A stretch of 6,447 nt of DNA from Deltaproteobacteria bacterium (GCA_026388755.1 JAPLJE010000185.1:1-6447), one strand, 5' to 3'. Shown: positions 1-5,628, counted from the first letter of the stretch. Translations and numbers: made by a program. Notes: generated by a model not told the origin, from the sequence alone.

Positions 1-93
1 CCGCCGTTTATTATTTCCGAATCCGAGATAGATTTCTCGGTTCATGCCATTCAACAGGTACTCAACCATTTGCGGAAATCTGATAGCGGATAA
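1..93 (+). CDS. C-terminal end of a probable class-III (PLP-dependent) aminotransferase, partial
   Basis: An open frame enters from the left edge in frame 1 and ends at TAA 91-93, giving 30 residues that begin PPFIISESEIDFSV. A Pro-Pro-hydrophobic-Ile-Ile stretch followed by an acidic 'E-x-E-I-D' and a final amphipathic helix is the usual C-terminus of class-III aminotransferases (BioA, ArgD, GabT and relatives). In those enzymes it forms the last part of the small domain of the PLP fold. The lysine that binds PLP and the substrate-specific residues lie outside the window, so the substrate cannot be named. The gene converges on the CBS-domain gene, with 45 nt between the two stop codons. Family assignment is moderate because only the tail is visible; that this is real coding sequence is more certain than its exact family. 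Confidence 0.6.
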   Translation, partial: PPFIISESEIDFSVHAIQQVLNHLRKSDSG

Positions 94-114
94 AAGATTC
101 CCATCGGCTCTTTT
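92..114. terminator. Weak AT-rich hairpin between convergent genes
   Basis: AAAAGA (92-97) pairs with TCTTTT (109-114) around an 11-nt loop, and on the plus strand the T-run continues to 115. It lies just after the stop of the upstream plus-strand gene and could serve as a short terminator for it. The stem is only six pairs and mostly A-T, so this is a weak call. Confidence 0.22.
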
Positions 115-138
115 TGTGCTTTTCTGATTTTCCAGCCA

Positions 139-591
139 TCAGGAGGGAAGCAGTGTCTTTAAAACATCTTCTTTGCCAACAACTCCCACCAGTTTTCCGT
201 CCTGCACAACCGGAAGGGTATGAAAACCCTTGTCCACCATCAGCGCGGCCACTTCTTCAATCCCGGTTTCCGGAGTAACGGTAGCCGGCTTGGACGTCAT
301 GGCCTGAGCGACAGTTAAGGCTGCAATCTTTTCAACTTCTTTTTCAATCCGCTTTAATGAAGTCAGGGGCATAAACCCATCCATTAGAGAGAACAGCGAC
401 GGAATGGGGACACATTTTTGTTGGGACACCAGATCGCTCTGGCAGAGAATGCCAACGACCTTCCCCTTGCCATCTACAACAGGAAGACCGTTAATTCGTT
501 TTTCAATCATGATTCGAGCTGCACTTACAATCTCTGTTTCAGGGGATACCGAGATGACGTCTGATGTCATGATGTCTTTGACTCTAAACAT
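139..591 (-). CDS. Stand-alone tandem CBS-domain protein
   Basis: The 150-residue protein consists almost entirely of two CBS repeats, at about residues 5-58 and 93-147. Each starts with an 'xxIMT/xAMT' motif (DIMTSDVISVSPET; QAMTSKPATVTPET) and contains the core 'G/T-LPVV' (NGLPVVDGKGKVVGI; HTLPVVQDGKLVGV). A 30-residue linker (about 60-90) separates them, as is common in this small family. A CBS pair folds into a Bateman module, usually a sensor of adenine nucleotides or S-adenosylmethionine, in the cytoplasm. The Ser/Thr that often contacts the ligand in the G-h-h-S/T-x-x-D turn is Cys50 in repeat 1 and Gly139 in repeat 2, while Asp53 and Asp142 are kept, so ligand binding may differ from the AMP type. 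AGAGGA lies 4 nt upstream of the ATG. It follows gltX on the same strand after 91 nt. No partner protein is evident. Confidence 0.92.
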   Translation of the reverse strand: MFRVKDIMTSDVISVSPETEIVSAARIMIEKRINGLPVVDGKGKVVGILCQSDLVSQQKCVPIPSLFSLMDGFMPLTSLKRIEKEVEKIAALTVAQAMTSKPATVTPETGIEEVAALMVDKGFHTLPVVQDGKLVGVVGKEDVLKTLLPS

Positions 592-641
592 AGTTCCTCT
601 TTTATGTGTTTGGGCTGAAGGTTATAAAAACATCTCACAAG

Positions 642-684
642 GAATCAGGACCGAGACTTTCCCGAAGGTTTGTCTGCCTGATTC
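642..684 (-). terminator. Hairpin overlapping the gltX stop codon
   Basis: A perfect 8-bp inverted repeat, GAATCAGG (642-649) with CCTGATTC (677-684), overlaps the gltX stop (683-685). Inner AGAC/GTCT arms can extend the stem. Reading on the minus strand, a TTTTT run (626-630) follows, but about 11 nt beyond the stem, which is far for a standard intrinsic terminator. It may instead stabilise the gltX 3' end or attenuate read-through into the CBS gene. Confidence 0.3.
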
Positions 685-2086
685 ATGACTTGTCAACAAG
701 ATAACGGATGGCCTGCTTCAGCCTGGCAAGCACCTGTTCTTTTCCCAGAATTTCCATGATTTCAAAAATCCCCGGACTTGCGGTTTTGCCGGTCAATGCC
801 ACACGAACGGGTTGGGCGATTTTCCCGAGTTTCAACCCGATGGTCTCCATGACCGACAGAAAGATCGCTTCAAGCGTTGCGATCGTGAAATCCGAGGCGG
901 TTTCCATTTTCTGAACCAGCAGGGTTAATGGCTCCAGGGCTTCGGATTTCATGAATTTATCAGCGGCCGCAGGGTCATAGGAAACCGTGTCCTCATAATA
1001 AAACCGGGCCGCTTCAGCCATTTCATCAAGGGTTTTGCTGCGGACATTCAGTGTCAGAATGACCTGATCCAGATAATGCCCTTCTTCCGCGGCATACCCC
1101 CTTGCTTTCAAGAACGGCAGAAGATGAGGCGTCAGTGTGCGGGGTGGAGTCGCCTTGATATGATCTGCGTTCAGCGAAAGGAGCTTGTCCATATCACAGA
1201 CGCCGGCGGATTTTCCGATATGTTCCAGGGAGAATTTTTCGATTAGCTCCTCGCGCGTAAAAAACTCCTGATCCCCGCAAGACCATCCCAGGCGAATCAG
1301 GTAATTGATCATGGCATCGGGCAAAAACCCCATGTCCCGGTAGGCGGTTACGGACATGGCTCCGTGACGTTTGCTGAGACGGGTCTTGTCCTTGCCTAAA
1401 ACCATAGGTAAGTGCCCGAACACCGGAAGCTCGGCCCCCAGAGCCTGATAGAGCATGATCTGGCGAGGGGTATTGTTGACGTGGTCGTCCCCCCGGATCA
1501 CCGTGTTGATGCCCATTGTAATATCGTCCACCACCACTACGAAATTGTAAGTCGGCGTTCCGTCACTGCGCTGAATGATAAAATCATCCTGTTCGGCATT
1601 CTGAAAGACGATATCGCCCTTTACCACATCGTGAATAACGGTGATTCCGGTCAGCGGGGCGCGAAACCTGACCACCGCATCATCGCTTTTACAGAGTTGC
1701 TTCTCCCGGCAGGTCCCGTCATATTTGGGTTTTCCGCCGGTTGCCATGGCCTGCTGGCGCATGGCATCGAGTTTTTCCGAAGAGCAGGTACAATAATAGG
1801 CATGGCCGGTATCCAGAAGTTTCTGAACATATTCGGCATAGACGTGAAAACGCCGGGACTGATAATACGGCCCTTCATCCCAGTCTATCCCCAGCCATTC
1901 CAGTGCCTCAAAAATGGAATCCGCCGAAGCCTGCGTGGAACGGACCGTGTCAGTATCTTCGATGCGAAGGACAAAACGACCCTTGGAGTGCCGGGCGTAA
2001 AACCAGTTAAACAAGGCGGTTCGCGCCCCACCCACATGAAGATATCCCGTGGGACTTGGAGGAAAACGAGTAATAATCGTGCGCAT
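683..2086 (-). CDS. gltX: Glutamyl-tRNA synthetase (GluRS)
   Basis: A cytoplasmic class-I aminoacyl-tRNA synthetase that joins glutamate to tRNA-Glu using ATP; some bacterial GluRS also charge tRNA-Gln. The 467-residue length is full for the bacterial family. The N-terminal Rossmann domain carries PPSPTGYLHVGG (9-20, the HIGH signature as HVGG) and RIEDTD (41-46). A CTC pair (Cys99, Cys101) with Tyr122 and Cys126 forms the zinc-knuckle insertion of E. coli-type GluRS, although the fourth E. coli ligand, a His two residues after the last Cys, is Glu128 here. KTRLSKRHG (234-242) is the KMSKS loop. The C-terminal helical region (about 315-467) is the anticodon-binding part. The start has AGGTGA about 7 nt upstream. 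It is divergent from rpmF across 532 bp and precedes the CBS gene. Whether it is discriminating for tRNA-Glu cannot be read from sequence alone. Confidence 0.98.
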   Translation of the reverse strand: MRTIITRFPPSPTGYLHVGGARTALFNWFYARHSKGRFVLRIEDTDTVRSTQASADSIFEALEWLGIDWDEGPYYQSRRFHVYAEYVQKLLDTGHAYYCTCSSEKLDAMRQQAMATGGKPKYDGTCREKQLCKSDDAVVRFRAPLTGITVIHDVVKGDIVFQNAEQDDFIIQRSDGTPTYNFVVVVDDITMGINTVIRGDDHVNNTPRQIMLYQALGAELPVFGHLPMVLGKDKTRLSKRHGAMSVTAYRDMGFLPDAMINYLIRLGWSCGDQEFFTREELIEKFSLEHIGKSAGVCDMDKLLSLNADHIKATPPRTLTPHLLPFLKARGYAAEEGHYLDQVILTLNVRSKTLDEMAEAARFYYEDTVSYDPAAADKFMKSEALEPLTLLVQKMETASDFTIATLEAIFLSVMETIGLKLGKIAQPVRVALTGKTASPGIFEIMEILGKEQVLARLKQAIRYLVDKS

Positions 2087-2153
2087 TATGATTCACCTGA
2101 ATTATAAAATTAAGTAAAGCAATAAGATCGTTTTTTTATAATAAAAAAAGACT

Positions 2154-2184
2154 ATTATATATTATTAATTTGCTAAAATATCAA
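2154..2184 (-). promoter_or_regulatory. Candidate sigma-70 promoter for gltX
   Basis: On the minus strand TTGATA (2179-2184) serves as a -35 box. It is followed after 17 nt by TATATA or after 19 nt by a perfect TATAAT (2154-2159). This would start transcription near 2147 and leave a leader of about 60 nt before the gltX ATG. The surroundings are extremely AT-rich, so chance matches are likely. Confidence 0.35.
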
Positions 2185-2203
2185 TTATTAGTAATTGCTG
2201 AAT

Positions 2204-2231
2204 ATTGACTAAATTTCATTGACCAAAATTT
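2204..2231 (+). repeat. Tandem imperfect 14-bp direct repeat (ATTGAC boxes)
   Basis: ATTGACTAAATTT (2204-2216) is followed 14 bp after its start by ATTGACCAAAATTT (2218-2231). The two copies share ATTGAC and an A-tract/T-tract tail. Each contains a TTGAC box that could act as a -35 element, and direct repeats of this kind are also bound by some response regulators. Function is unknown. Confidence 0.45.
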
Positions 2232-2234
2232 TTC

Positions 2235-2262
2235 ATTAAATAACAATAAGTTATCGTTTAAT
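2235..2262. repeat. Imperfect AT-rich inverted repeat
   Basis: ATTAAATAAC (2235-2244) pairs with GTTA (2250-2253) and TTTAAT (2257-2262) around the loop AATAA, with a 3-nt bulge. It lies directly after the tandem ATTGAC repeat. It could be an operator or just AT-rich noise. Confidence 0.25.
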
Positions 2263-2317
2263 CTCATATTGTTGCAAAAGCTTCCCAAATGACATTGAAG
2301 AGGCTGTTATCGCCTGT

Positions 2318-2330
2318 TATGGTGACCATA
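2318..2330. promoter_or_regulatory. Perfect 13-nt interrupted palindrome, operator-like
   Basis: TATGGT-G-ACCATA is a perfect dyad about one central base. It is itself enclosed by a 7-bp inverted repeat, GGCTGTT (2302-2308) and AACAGCC (2352-2358). Such a short dyad is the shape of a dimeric repressor site, but the surrounding arms would also allow an RNA stem. No known consensus is recognised. Confidence 0.3.
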
Positions 2331-2446
2331 GCACAAAAACCGCTGACAGACAACAGCCACCGGTGATCAAATCGACTTTCAGCCGCATACAAACATGACG
2401 GTTTCGCAAAAATTTCTTCATTGTATAAAGCCATTTTTTTGCCTGC

Positions 2447-2487
2447 CCGTTGCACAGTCCCGAAAAACTTCATGTGCAGCGGCTTTT
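2447..2487 (+). terminator. Terminator-like hairpin upstream of rpmF
   Basis: CCGTTGCACA (2447-2456) pairs with TGTGCAGCGG (2473-2482): ten pairs including one T-G wobble, with a 16-nt loop. On the plus strand CTTTT follows at once. The T-run is short, so termination would be modest. It stands upstream of the rpmF promoter, where it could insulate rpmF or end a small transcript starting in the AT-rich segment. Confidence 0.4.
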
Positions 2488-2519
2488 AATCAGAAAAAAA
2501 CCATTTTTACATAAAAAGC

Positions 2520-2548
2520 TTGACAAACTGACGACTTTCAATTACTTA
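2520..2548 (+). promoter_or_regulatory. Candidate promoter of the rpmF-fab cluster
   Basis: A consensus -35 box TTGACA (2520-2525) is followed after 17 nt by TACTTA (2543-2548), a poor -10 match. The predicted start near 2555 gives a leader of about 65 nt before rpmF. The strong -35 and correct placement ahead of the cluster are the main support. Confidence 0.38.
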
Positions 2549-2618
2549 TGCCTTCATTTTTCAAATGTAGAGATGTAAAAAACATTTTAATTATAAACAG
2601 ACATTTAGGAGATTACTC

Positions 2619-2801
2619 ATGGCCGTTCCAAAACATAAAACATCCAAGTCAAAACGCGATATGCGACGATCTCACCAGAACCTTGAAGCGCCCAGCCTGT
2701 CAACCTGCCCGGAATGCGGCGAAGCCAAGCTCCCCCATCACGTCTGCCCGAAATGTGGTCAATATAAAGGTAAACAGGTTACCGAAGGCAAAGAGGATTG
2801 A
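2619..2801 (+). CDS. rpmF: 50S ribosomal protein L32 (zinc-ribbon type)
   Basis: A 60-residue basic protein of the large ribosomal subunit. The N-terminus [19 protein letters not shown] is the standard L32 signature. Cys30-x2-Cys33 and Cys43-x2-Cys46 (CPECG...CPKCG) form a zinc ribbon, so this is the C+ (zinc-binding) form rather than a cysteine-free paralogue. AGGAG (2607-2611) lies 7 nt before the ATG. In many bacteria rpmF heads a lipid-synthesis cluster (rpmF-plsX-fabH...), linking ribosome and membrane synthesis, and the downstream fab genes here agree with that. The DUF177 (YceD) gene that often precedes rpmF is absent immediately upstream. The stop lies only 6 nt before the dehydrogenase start, so the two are almost surely cotranscribed. 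Confidence 0.97.
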   Translation: MAVPKHKTSKSKRDMRRSHQNLEAPSLSTCPECGEAKLPHHVCPKCGQYKGKQVTEGKED

Positions 2802-2807
2802 TAACGG

Positions 2808-3428
2808 ATGTCTCCTTCAGTTCATGAATCCAGCACGCCGCTCTATGGTCTGGATGCCGAGTCCAGACAGATGGTTCTTGACGTCGTCACCAAGATAAAA
2901 GCGCGGCTATTGACCCGTGAGAATATTCTTGAGTTTGATCGCAAAGAGATCTTCCCGGAAGAGATCATCCGCACCCTGCTGGGTCCGGATATCGGCCTTC
3001 AACTGCTCTTTATTCCCGAAGCCTATGGTGGAATGAGCGGCGGCGCAAGAGACTGCTGTGCCCTGACCCGCGAAATGGCCGGTGTCTGCCTGGGTGTAGC
3101 CACAGCTTTTTTTGCCATTCAACTGGGCGCGGACCCTCTTCTTGTTGGTGGCACCGACGCGCAAAAAGAAAAATGGCTGGGTGCCATCGCCGAAGGTCGT
3201 TCCCTGGTGGCCTATGCCGTAACTGAGCCCGGTGCGGGCAGCAACTTGGCTGCCCTTAAAACCAAGGCCGACCCTATTTGCGACGCTTCCGGTTCGGTTA
3301 CCGGATACCGGATCAACGGCTCCAAGCAGTTCATCTCCACCGGCGGATATGCGGATTTTATTACGCTTCTGGCTGTGACCCCGGAAGGGCCTTCTTTTTT
3401 TGTCATTGAAAAAGGATCGGGCATCTAA
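2808..3428 (+). CDS. Acyl-CoA dehydrogenase, N-terminal fragment (truncated by frameshift)
   Basis: This 206-residue frame contains the N-terminal alpha-domain (to about residue 130) and the beginning of the middle beta-domain. PEAYGGMSGG (70-79) is the usual loop of the family. YAVTEPGAGSN (136-146) is the flavin/substrate signature, with Asn where most relatives have Asp (GAGSD). INGSKQFISTGGYAD (169-183) matches the 'xGxKxFIsnG' strand. The frame ends at TAA 3426-3428, just after FFVIEKGSG, in mid-domain. The ATG has AGAGGA (2792-2797) 10 nt upstream, inside the end of rpmF. Unbroken homologues continue for about 350 residues, so this is a truncated product that would probably not fold stably. 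Confidence 0.85.
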   Translation: MSPSVHESSTPLYGLDAESRQMVLDVVTKIKARLLTRENILEFDRKEIFPEEIIRTLLGPDIGLQLLFIPEAYGGMSGGARDCCALTREMAGVCLGVATAFFAIQLGADPLLVGGTDAQKEKWLGAIAEGRSLVAYAVTEPGAGSNLAALKTKADPICDASGSVTGYRINGSKQFISTGGYADFITLLAVTPEGPSFFVIEKGSGI

Positions 3429-4437
3429 CACCTCACCGCTCACATTTACCGACGTATTTGTGCCGGTTGAAAATCTTGTGGGCGGAGTGCCGGGTCAGGG
3501 ATTAAAACAGGCCAATTCGGTTTTTGGATACACCCGGCTGATGGTGGCCGCCATGGCGATTGGCGCGGGAGAAGCTGCGCTTTCCATTGCCATTCCCTAT
3601 GCCAAAGATCGGATCCAGTTCGGCTCGCCGTTGTCCGAAAAACAGGGGTATACCCACAAACTCATTGTTCCCCATATTGTCCGGTTTGAAGCGGCATCCA
3701 GTTATCTGGATGAAGTTGCCCTTCGGATCGACGCTGGAGACACGGATCTTCAGGTCGAGGGCGCCATAGCCAAGCTGTTTGCCTCGGAAACCGCAAACCG
3801 CGCGGCTGAAGACGCCATTCAGGCGCTTGGCGGCTATGGATACATCACGGAGTTCGGGGTTGAAAAAATCAAACGGGATGTCAGAATCACCTGTATTTAT
3901 GAAGGAACCAGCGAAATTCTGCAGAATATCATCGGCATGTTCCGCTGGAAAAAAACCTGGAAAACCAAAGGCGCTTTTTACCGATCCATCGCGGAAGAAA
4001 TGACGGCGCTGCATCAGAAAAACGATCAGGCAGGTTGCCAGTATTACGGACTTGCAGCTGAAGCGCTGAACCGTACGATTCTGCTTGCCCATGAAAACCG
4101 CCTGACCCGAAGTCAGCACGTTATGTTCTGTCTCGCGGATATGATGACCCACGTTGAAATCGGCGCAAGCCTTGGCCGGAAGGCCGCTGATCTTGGCAGC
4201 AGCCGCGATCCCCAGATTCAAAAGGTTCAGGCAGCCGCTCGTATTTTTGCCGCCGAGGTCGCTCAATTGGTTTACCAGAATATGCTGAAAATCCTGCTGG
4301 GAAATGGCATGTTCACTTCAGAAACCTTTTCAGGGTTCCTGGAATCCATTTCCTGCCGGCAGTTGCCTTTTGCCTGCGCCAATACGGTTCAGGATATGGA
4401 CAGGATTTGCGAGCTGGTGTTTGAAAACAAAAAATGA
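3400..4437 (+). CDS. Acyl-CoA dehydrogenase, C-terminal fragment with long C-terminal extension
   Basis: The frame continues the protein in the +1 register relative to the upstream fragment. It opens at TTG 3400 without a ribosome binding site; GTG 3460 or ATG 3541 are other possible starts, so translation is doubtful. From the TTG: RASNTSPLTFTDVFVPVENLVG (7-28) is the end of the beta-domain, RIQFGSPLSEKQ (71-82) the flavin-contacting Arg/QFG motif, QALGGYGYITEFGVEKIKRD (141-160) the second family signature, and YEGTSEI (167-173) includes the likely catalytic base Glu168. Residues about 180-345 are an extra helical region beyond the usual ~380-residue enzyme, resembling in position the extension of VLCAD/ACAD9-type enzymes. 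The stop lies 61 nt before the preferred fabG start. Confidence 0.85.
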   Translation: MSLKKDRASNTSPLTFTDVFVPVENLVGGVPGQGLKQANSVFGYTRLMVAAMAIGAGEAALSIAIPYAKDRIQFGSPLSEKQGYTHKLIVPHIVRFEAASSYLDEVALRIDAGDTDLQVEGAIAKLFASETANRAAEDAIQALGGYGYITEFGVEKIKRDVRITCIYEGTSEILQNIIGMFRWKKTWKTKGAFYRSIAEEMTALHQKNDQAGCQYYGLAAEALNRTILLAHENRLTRSQHVMFCLADMMTHVEIGASLGRKAADLGSSRDPQIQKVQAAARIFAAEVAQLVYQNMLKILLGNGMFTSETFSGFLESISCRQLPFACANTVQDMDRICELVFENKK

Positions 4438-4498
4438 GCTGACGACTCTATATCGCGCATAGACGCCTGAAAAGCTATAAATGGAAACGGAGACAGCC

Positions 4499-5248
4499 GT
4501 GACAGCCAGTTCTGAAAAACAGACCATTGTGGTCACCGGAGGATCAAGAGGAATCGGCAGAGCGATCTGCATCGCCCTGGCAGGGCCTGAGGCAACCGTG
4601 TATTTCAACTATGCTTCCAACTGCCAGGCCGCTGCCGAAACCGAAGAGAGTGTCAGGGCGGCTGGGGGAGTGGCTGTTGGCATTTGCGCCGACATTGCCT
4701 CGGAGACAGCGATGACGGACTTTTTTCAGCGAGTTCTTTCTGAAACCGGCCGAATTGATGTGCTGGTCAACAATGCCGGCATGACCCGCGACGGACTGCT
4801 GGTGAGAATGAAAGCTCTCGACTGGGATGCCGTGATGAATGTCAATCTGAAAGGGGCTTTTCTCTGTGCTAAAATTGCTGCAAAAACCATGATCAAACAG
4901 CATTCCGGCCGGATTATCAACATCTCCTCCGTGGTTGGCGTCACGGGAAATTCCGGTCAGGCCAATTATTCCGCTTCAAAAGCCGGAATGATCGGATTTA
5001 CCAAAGCCGTCGCCAAAGAGTTGGCTTCACGCAATATCACCGTGAATGCGGTTGCGCCCGGATATATTGAAACGGATATGACCGAAGCGCTTTCGGAAAA
5101 AAATAAAGATGTCATGCTGCAGCAGATCCCTCTGGGCCGGTTTGGCAGCCCGCAGGATGTAACGTCCGTGGTCGTTTTTCTGGCATCAGAAGCCGCTTCC
5201 TATATCACCGGACAGGTGATTCATGTCAGCGGCGGAATGTATATGTAA
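4499..5248 (+). CDS. fabG: 3-oxoacyl-ACP reductase
   Basis: An NADPH-dependent short-chain dehydrogenase that reduces 3-oxoacyl-ACP to 3-hydroxyacyl-ACP in the type II fatty-acid cycle. Counted from the GTG (249 residues): the nucleotide-binding TGGSRGIG is at 13-20, NNAG at 91-94, and the catalytic Asn/Ser/Tyr/Lys set is Asn116, Ser144, Tyr157 and Lys161, with the spacing of E. coli FabG. 'PGYIETDMTEAL' and the C-terminal 'ITGQVIHVSGGMYM' are classic FabG. I chose GTG 4499 because GGAG (4489-4492) sits 6 nt before it and the N-terminus then has normal length. The upstream in-frame ATG 4481 lacks a Shine-Dalgarno and would add six residues. The flanking acpP and fabF support FabG over other short-chain dehydrogenases. 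Confidence 0.95.
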   Translation: MTASSEKQTIVVTGGSRGIGRAICIALAGPEATVYFNYASNCQAAAETEESVRAAGGVAVGICADIASETAMTDFFQRVLSETGRIDVLVNNAGMTRDGLLVRMKALDWDAVMNVNLKGAFLCAKIAAKTMIKQHSGRIINISSVVGVTGNSGQANYSASKAGMIGFTKAVAKELASRNITVNAVAPGYIETDMTEALSEKNKDVMLQQIPLGRFGSPQDVTSVVVFLASEAASYITGQVIHVSGGMYM

Positions 5249-5281
5249 AACAGAAACCGAATTACAATTAACCCATCATAC

Positions 5282-5326
5282 CGGCAAGCAGAAAAACAGC
5301 CGTTTTTTACTTGCCGCGCACTTTTT
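5282..5326 (+). terminator. Hairpin with T-run between fabG and acpP
   Basis: CGGCAAG (5282-5288) pairs with CTTGCCG (5310-5316), and an inner AAAAAC (5292-5297) pairs with GTTTTT (5302-5307) around the loop AGCC. A TTTTT run (5322-5326) follows 5 nt after the stem. It could be a partial intrinsic terminator or an RNA processing/stability element that lets acpP be expressed apart from fabG. The acpP ribosome binding site starts only 10 nt further on. Confidence 0.5.
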
Positions 5327-5346
5327 ACGATTGTTAAGGAGGAAGT

Positions 5347-5574
5347 ATGTCCATTGAAGATAAAGTCAAAAAAATCATTGCCGAAAAACTTGGGGTTGAT
5401 CTGAGTGAAGTTGTGCCAGAAGCCTCTTTTGTGGATGACCTGGGTGCAGACTCTTTAGACTTGGTGGAACTCATCATGTCCATGGAAGAAGAATTTGATA
5501 TTGAAATTTCAGATGAAGCCGCCGAAAAAATCGTTCGGGTCAAAGACGCCATCAGCTTTATCGATTCTCACTGA
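5347..5574 (+). CDS. acpP: Acyl carrier protein
   Basis: A 75-residue acidic four-helix protein that carries growing acyl chains on a 4'-phosphopantetheine arm in the cytoplasm. The attachment site is Ser36 in the canonical [10 protein letters not shown]. The helix II recognition surface [20 protein letters not shown] is typical of the housekeeping fatty-acid ACP rather than a polyketide carrier. Length matches the family (75-80). AAGGAGG (5336-5342) lies 4 nt before the ATG, a very strong site fitting the high ACP level cells need. It lies between fabG (98-nt gap holding a hairpin) and fabF (66-nt gap), the common fabG-acpP-fabF order. No oddities are seen in the coding sequence. Confidence 0.97.
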   Translation: MSIEDKVKKIIAEKLGVDLSEVVPEASFVDDLGADSLDLVELIMSMEEEFDIEISDEAAEKIVRVKDAISFIDSH

Positions 5575-5628
5575 TTTCATGAATGAACCAGGATGATAGT
5601 ATGTCCGGCAGCAGTATTCGTGAAAGAA

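Larger units (their letters stand above)
2087..2618. other. Divergent gltX/rpmF intergenic region without a convincing gene
   Basis: These 532 bp separate the two divergent start codons. From about 2101 to 2270 the DNA is strikingly AT-rich and includes a near-perfect T7/A7 inverted repeat (2131-2149) and CAATTA/TAATTG (2182-2197). From about 2270 to 2490 base composition returns to normal but only a short unrecognised minus-strand frame exists (2264-2473, no ribosome binding site). From about 2490 to 2618 lies the rpmF promoter and leader. No tRNA-like cloverleaf or recognisable riboswitch was found. The length and the ordered repeats leave room for a small RNA or regulator binding sites, neither of which is shown. 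Confidence 0.7.
2808..4437 (+). pseudogene. Acyl-CoA dehydrogenase gene, frame broken near 3420
   Basis: Taken together, two overlapping frames encode one acyl-CoA dehydrogenase of about 560 residues, with the N-terminal helical and first beta part in one frame and the remainder in the +1 frame. These flavoproteins remove two hydrogens across the alpha-beta bond of an acyl thioester and pass electrons to electron-transfer flavoprotein. At the junction the family expects roughly 'EKGxxGfsiGkKEdKmGIRaSnT'. Here EKGS (3408-3419) is followed directly by ASNT (3421-3432), so about 14-15 residues are missing. Restoring the frame needs an insertion of 2 mod 3 nucleotides, and 41 or 44 nt satisfies both length and frame. 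The lost strand belongs to the central beta-domain next to the flavin, so neither piece alone should be an active enzyme. An assembly or sequencing error cannot be excluded. Confidence 0.8.

Noticed and set aside
2101..2106. Perfect TATAAT on the minus strand just upstream of gltX
   Set aside because: The implied transcription start would fall inside or after the gltX ribosome binding site, so it is unlikely to be the working -10 box.
1412..2107. 231-residue plus-strand frame opposite gltX
   Set aside because: It is fully antisense to a well-supported gltX and has no family resemblance.
2264..2473. 69-residue minus-strand frame in the gltX-rpmF interval
   Set aside because: No ribosome binding site before its ATG, no recognisable domain, and it overlaps inverted repeats better explained as non-coding.
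3395..3428. Programmed +1 frameshift on the T7 run (3395-3401) joining the two dehydrogenase pieces
   Set aside because: Shifting there would lose the conserved VIEKG residues and still leave the protein short of about 14 family residues, so a deletion explains the data better. Not fully excluded.
2907..3443. 178-residue minus-strand frame over the dehydrogenase N-terminal part
   Set aside because: Antisense to conserved YGG and GAGS motifs; no recognisable domain of its own.
3502..4266. 254-residue minus-strand frame opposite the dehydrogenase
   Set aside because: The opposite strand carries clear acyl-CoA dehydrogenase motifs over the same span, so this is a mirror frame.
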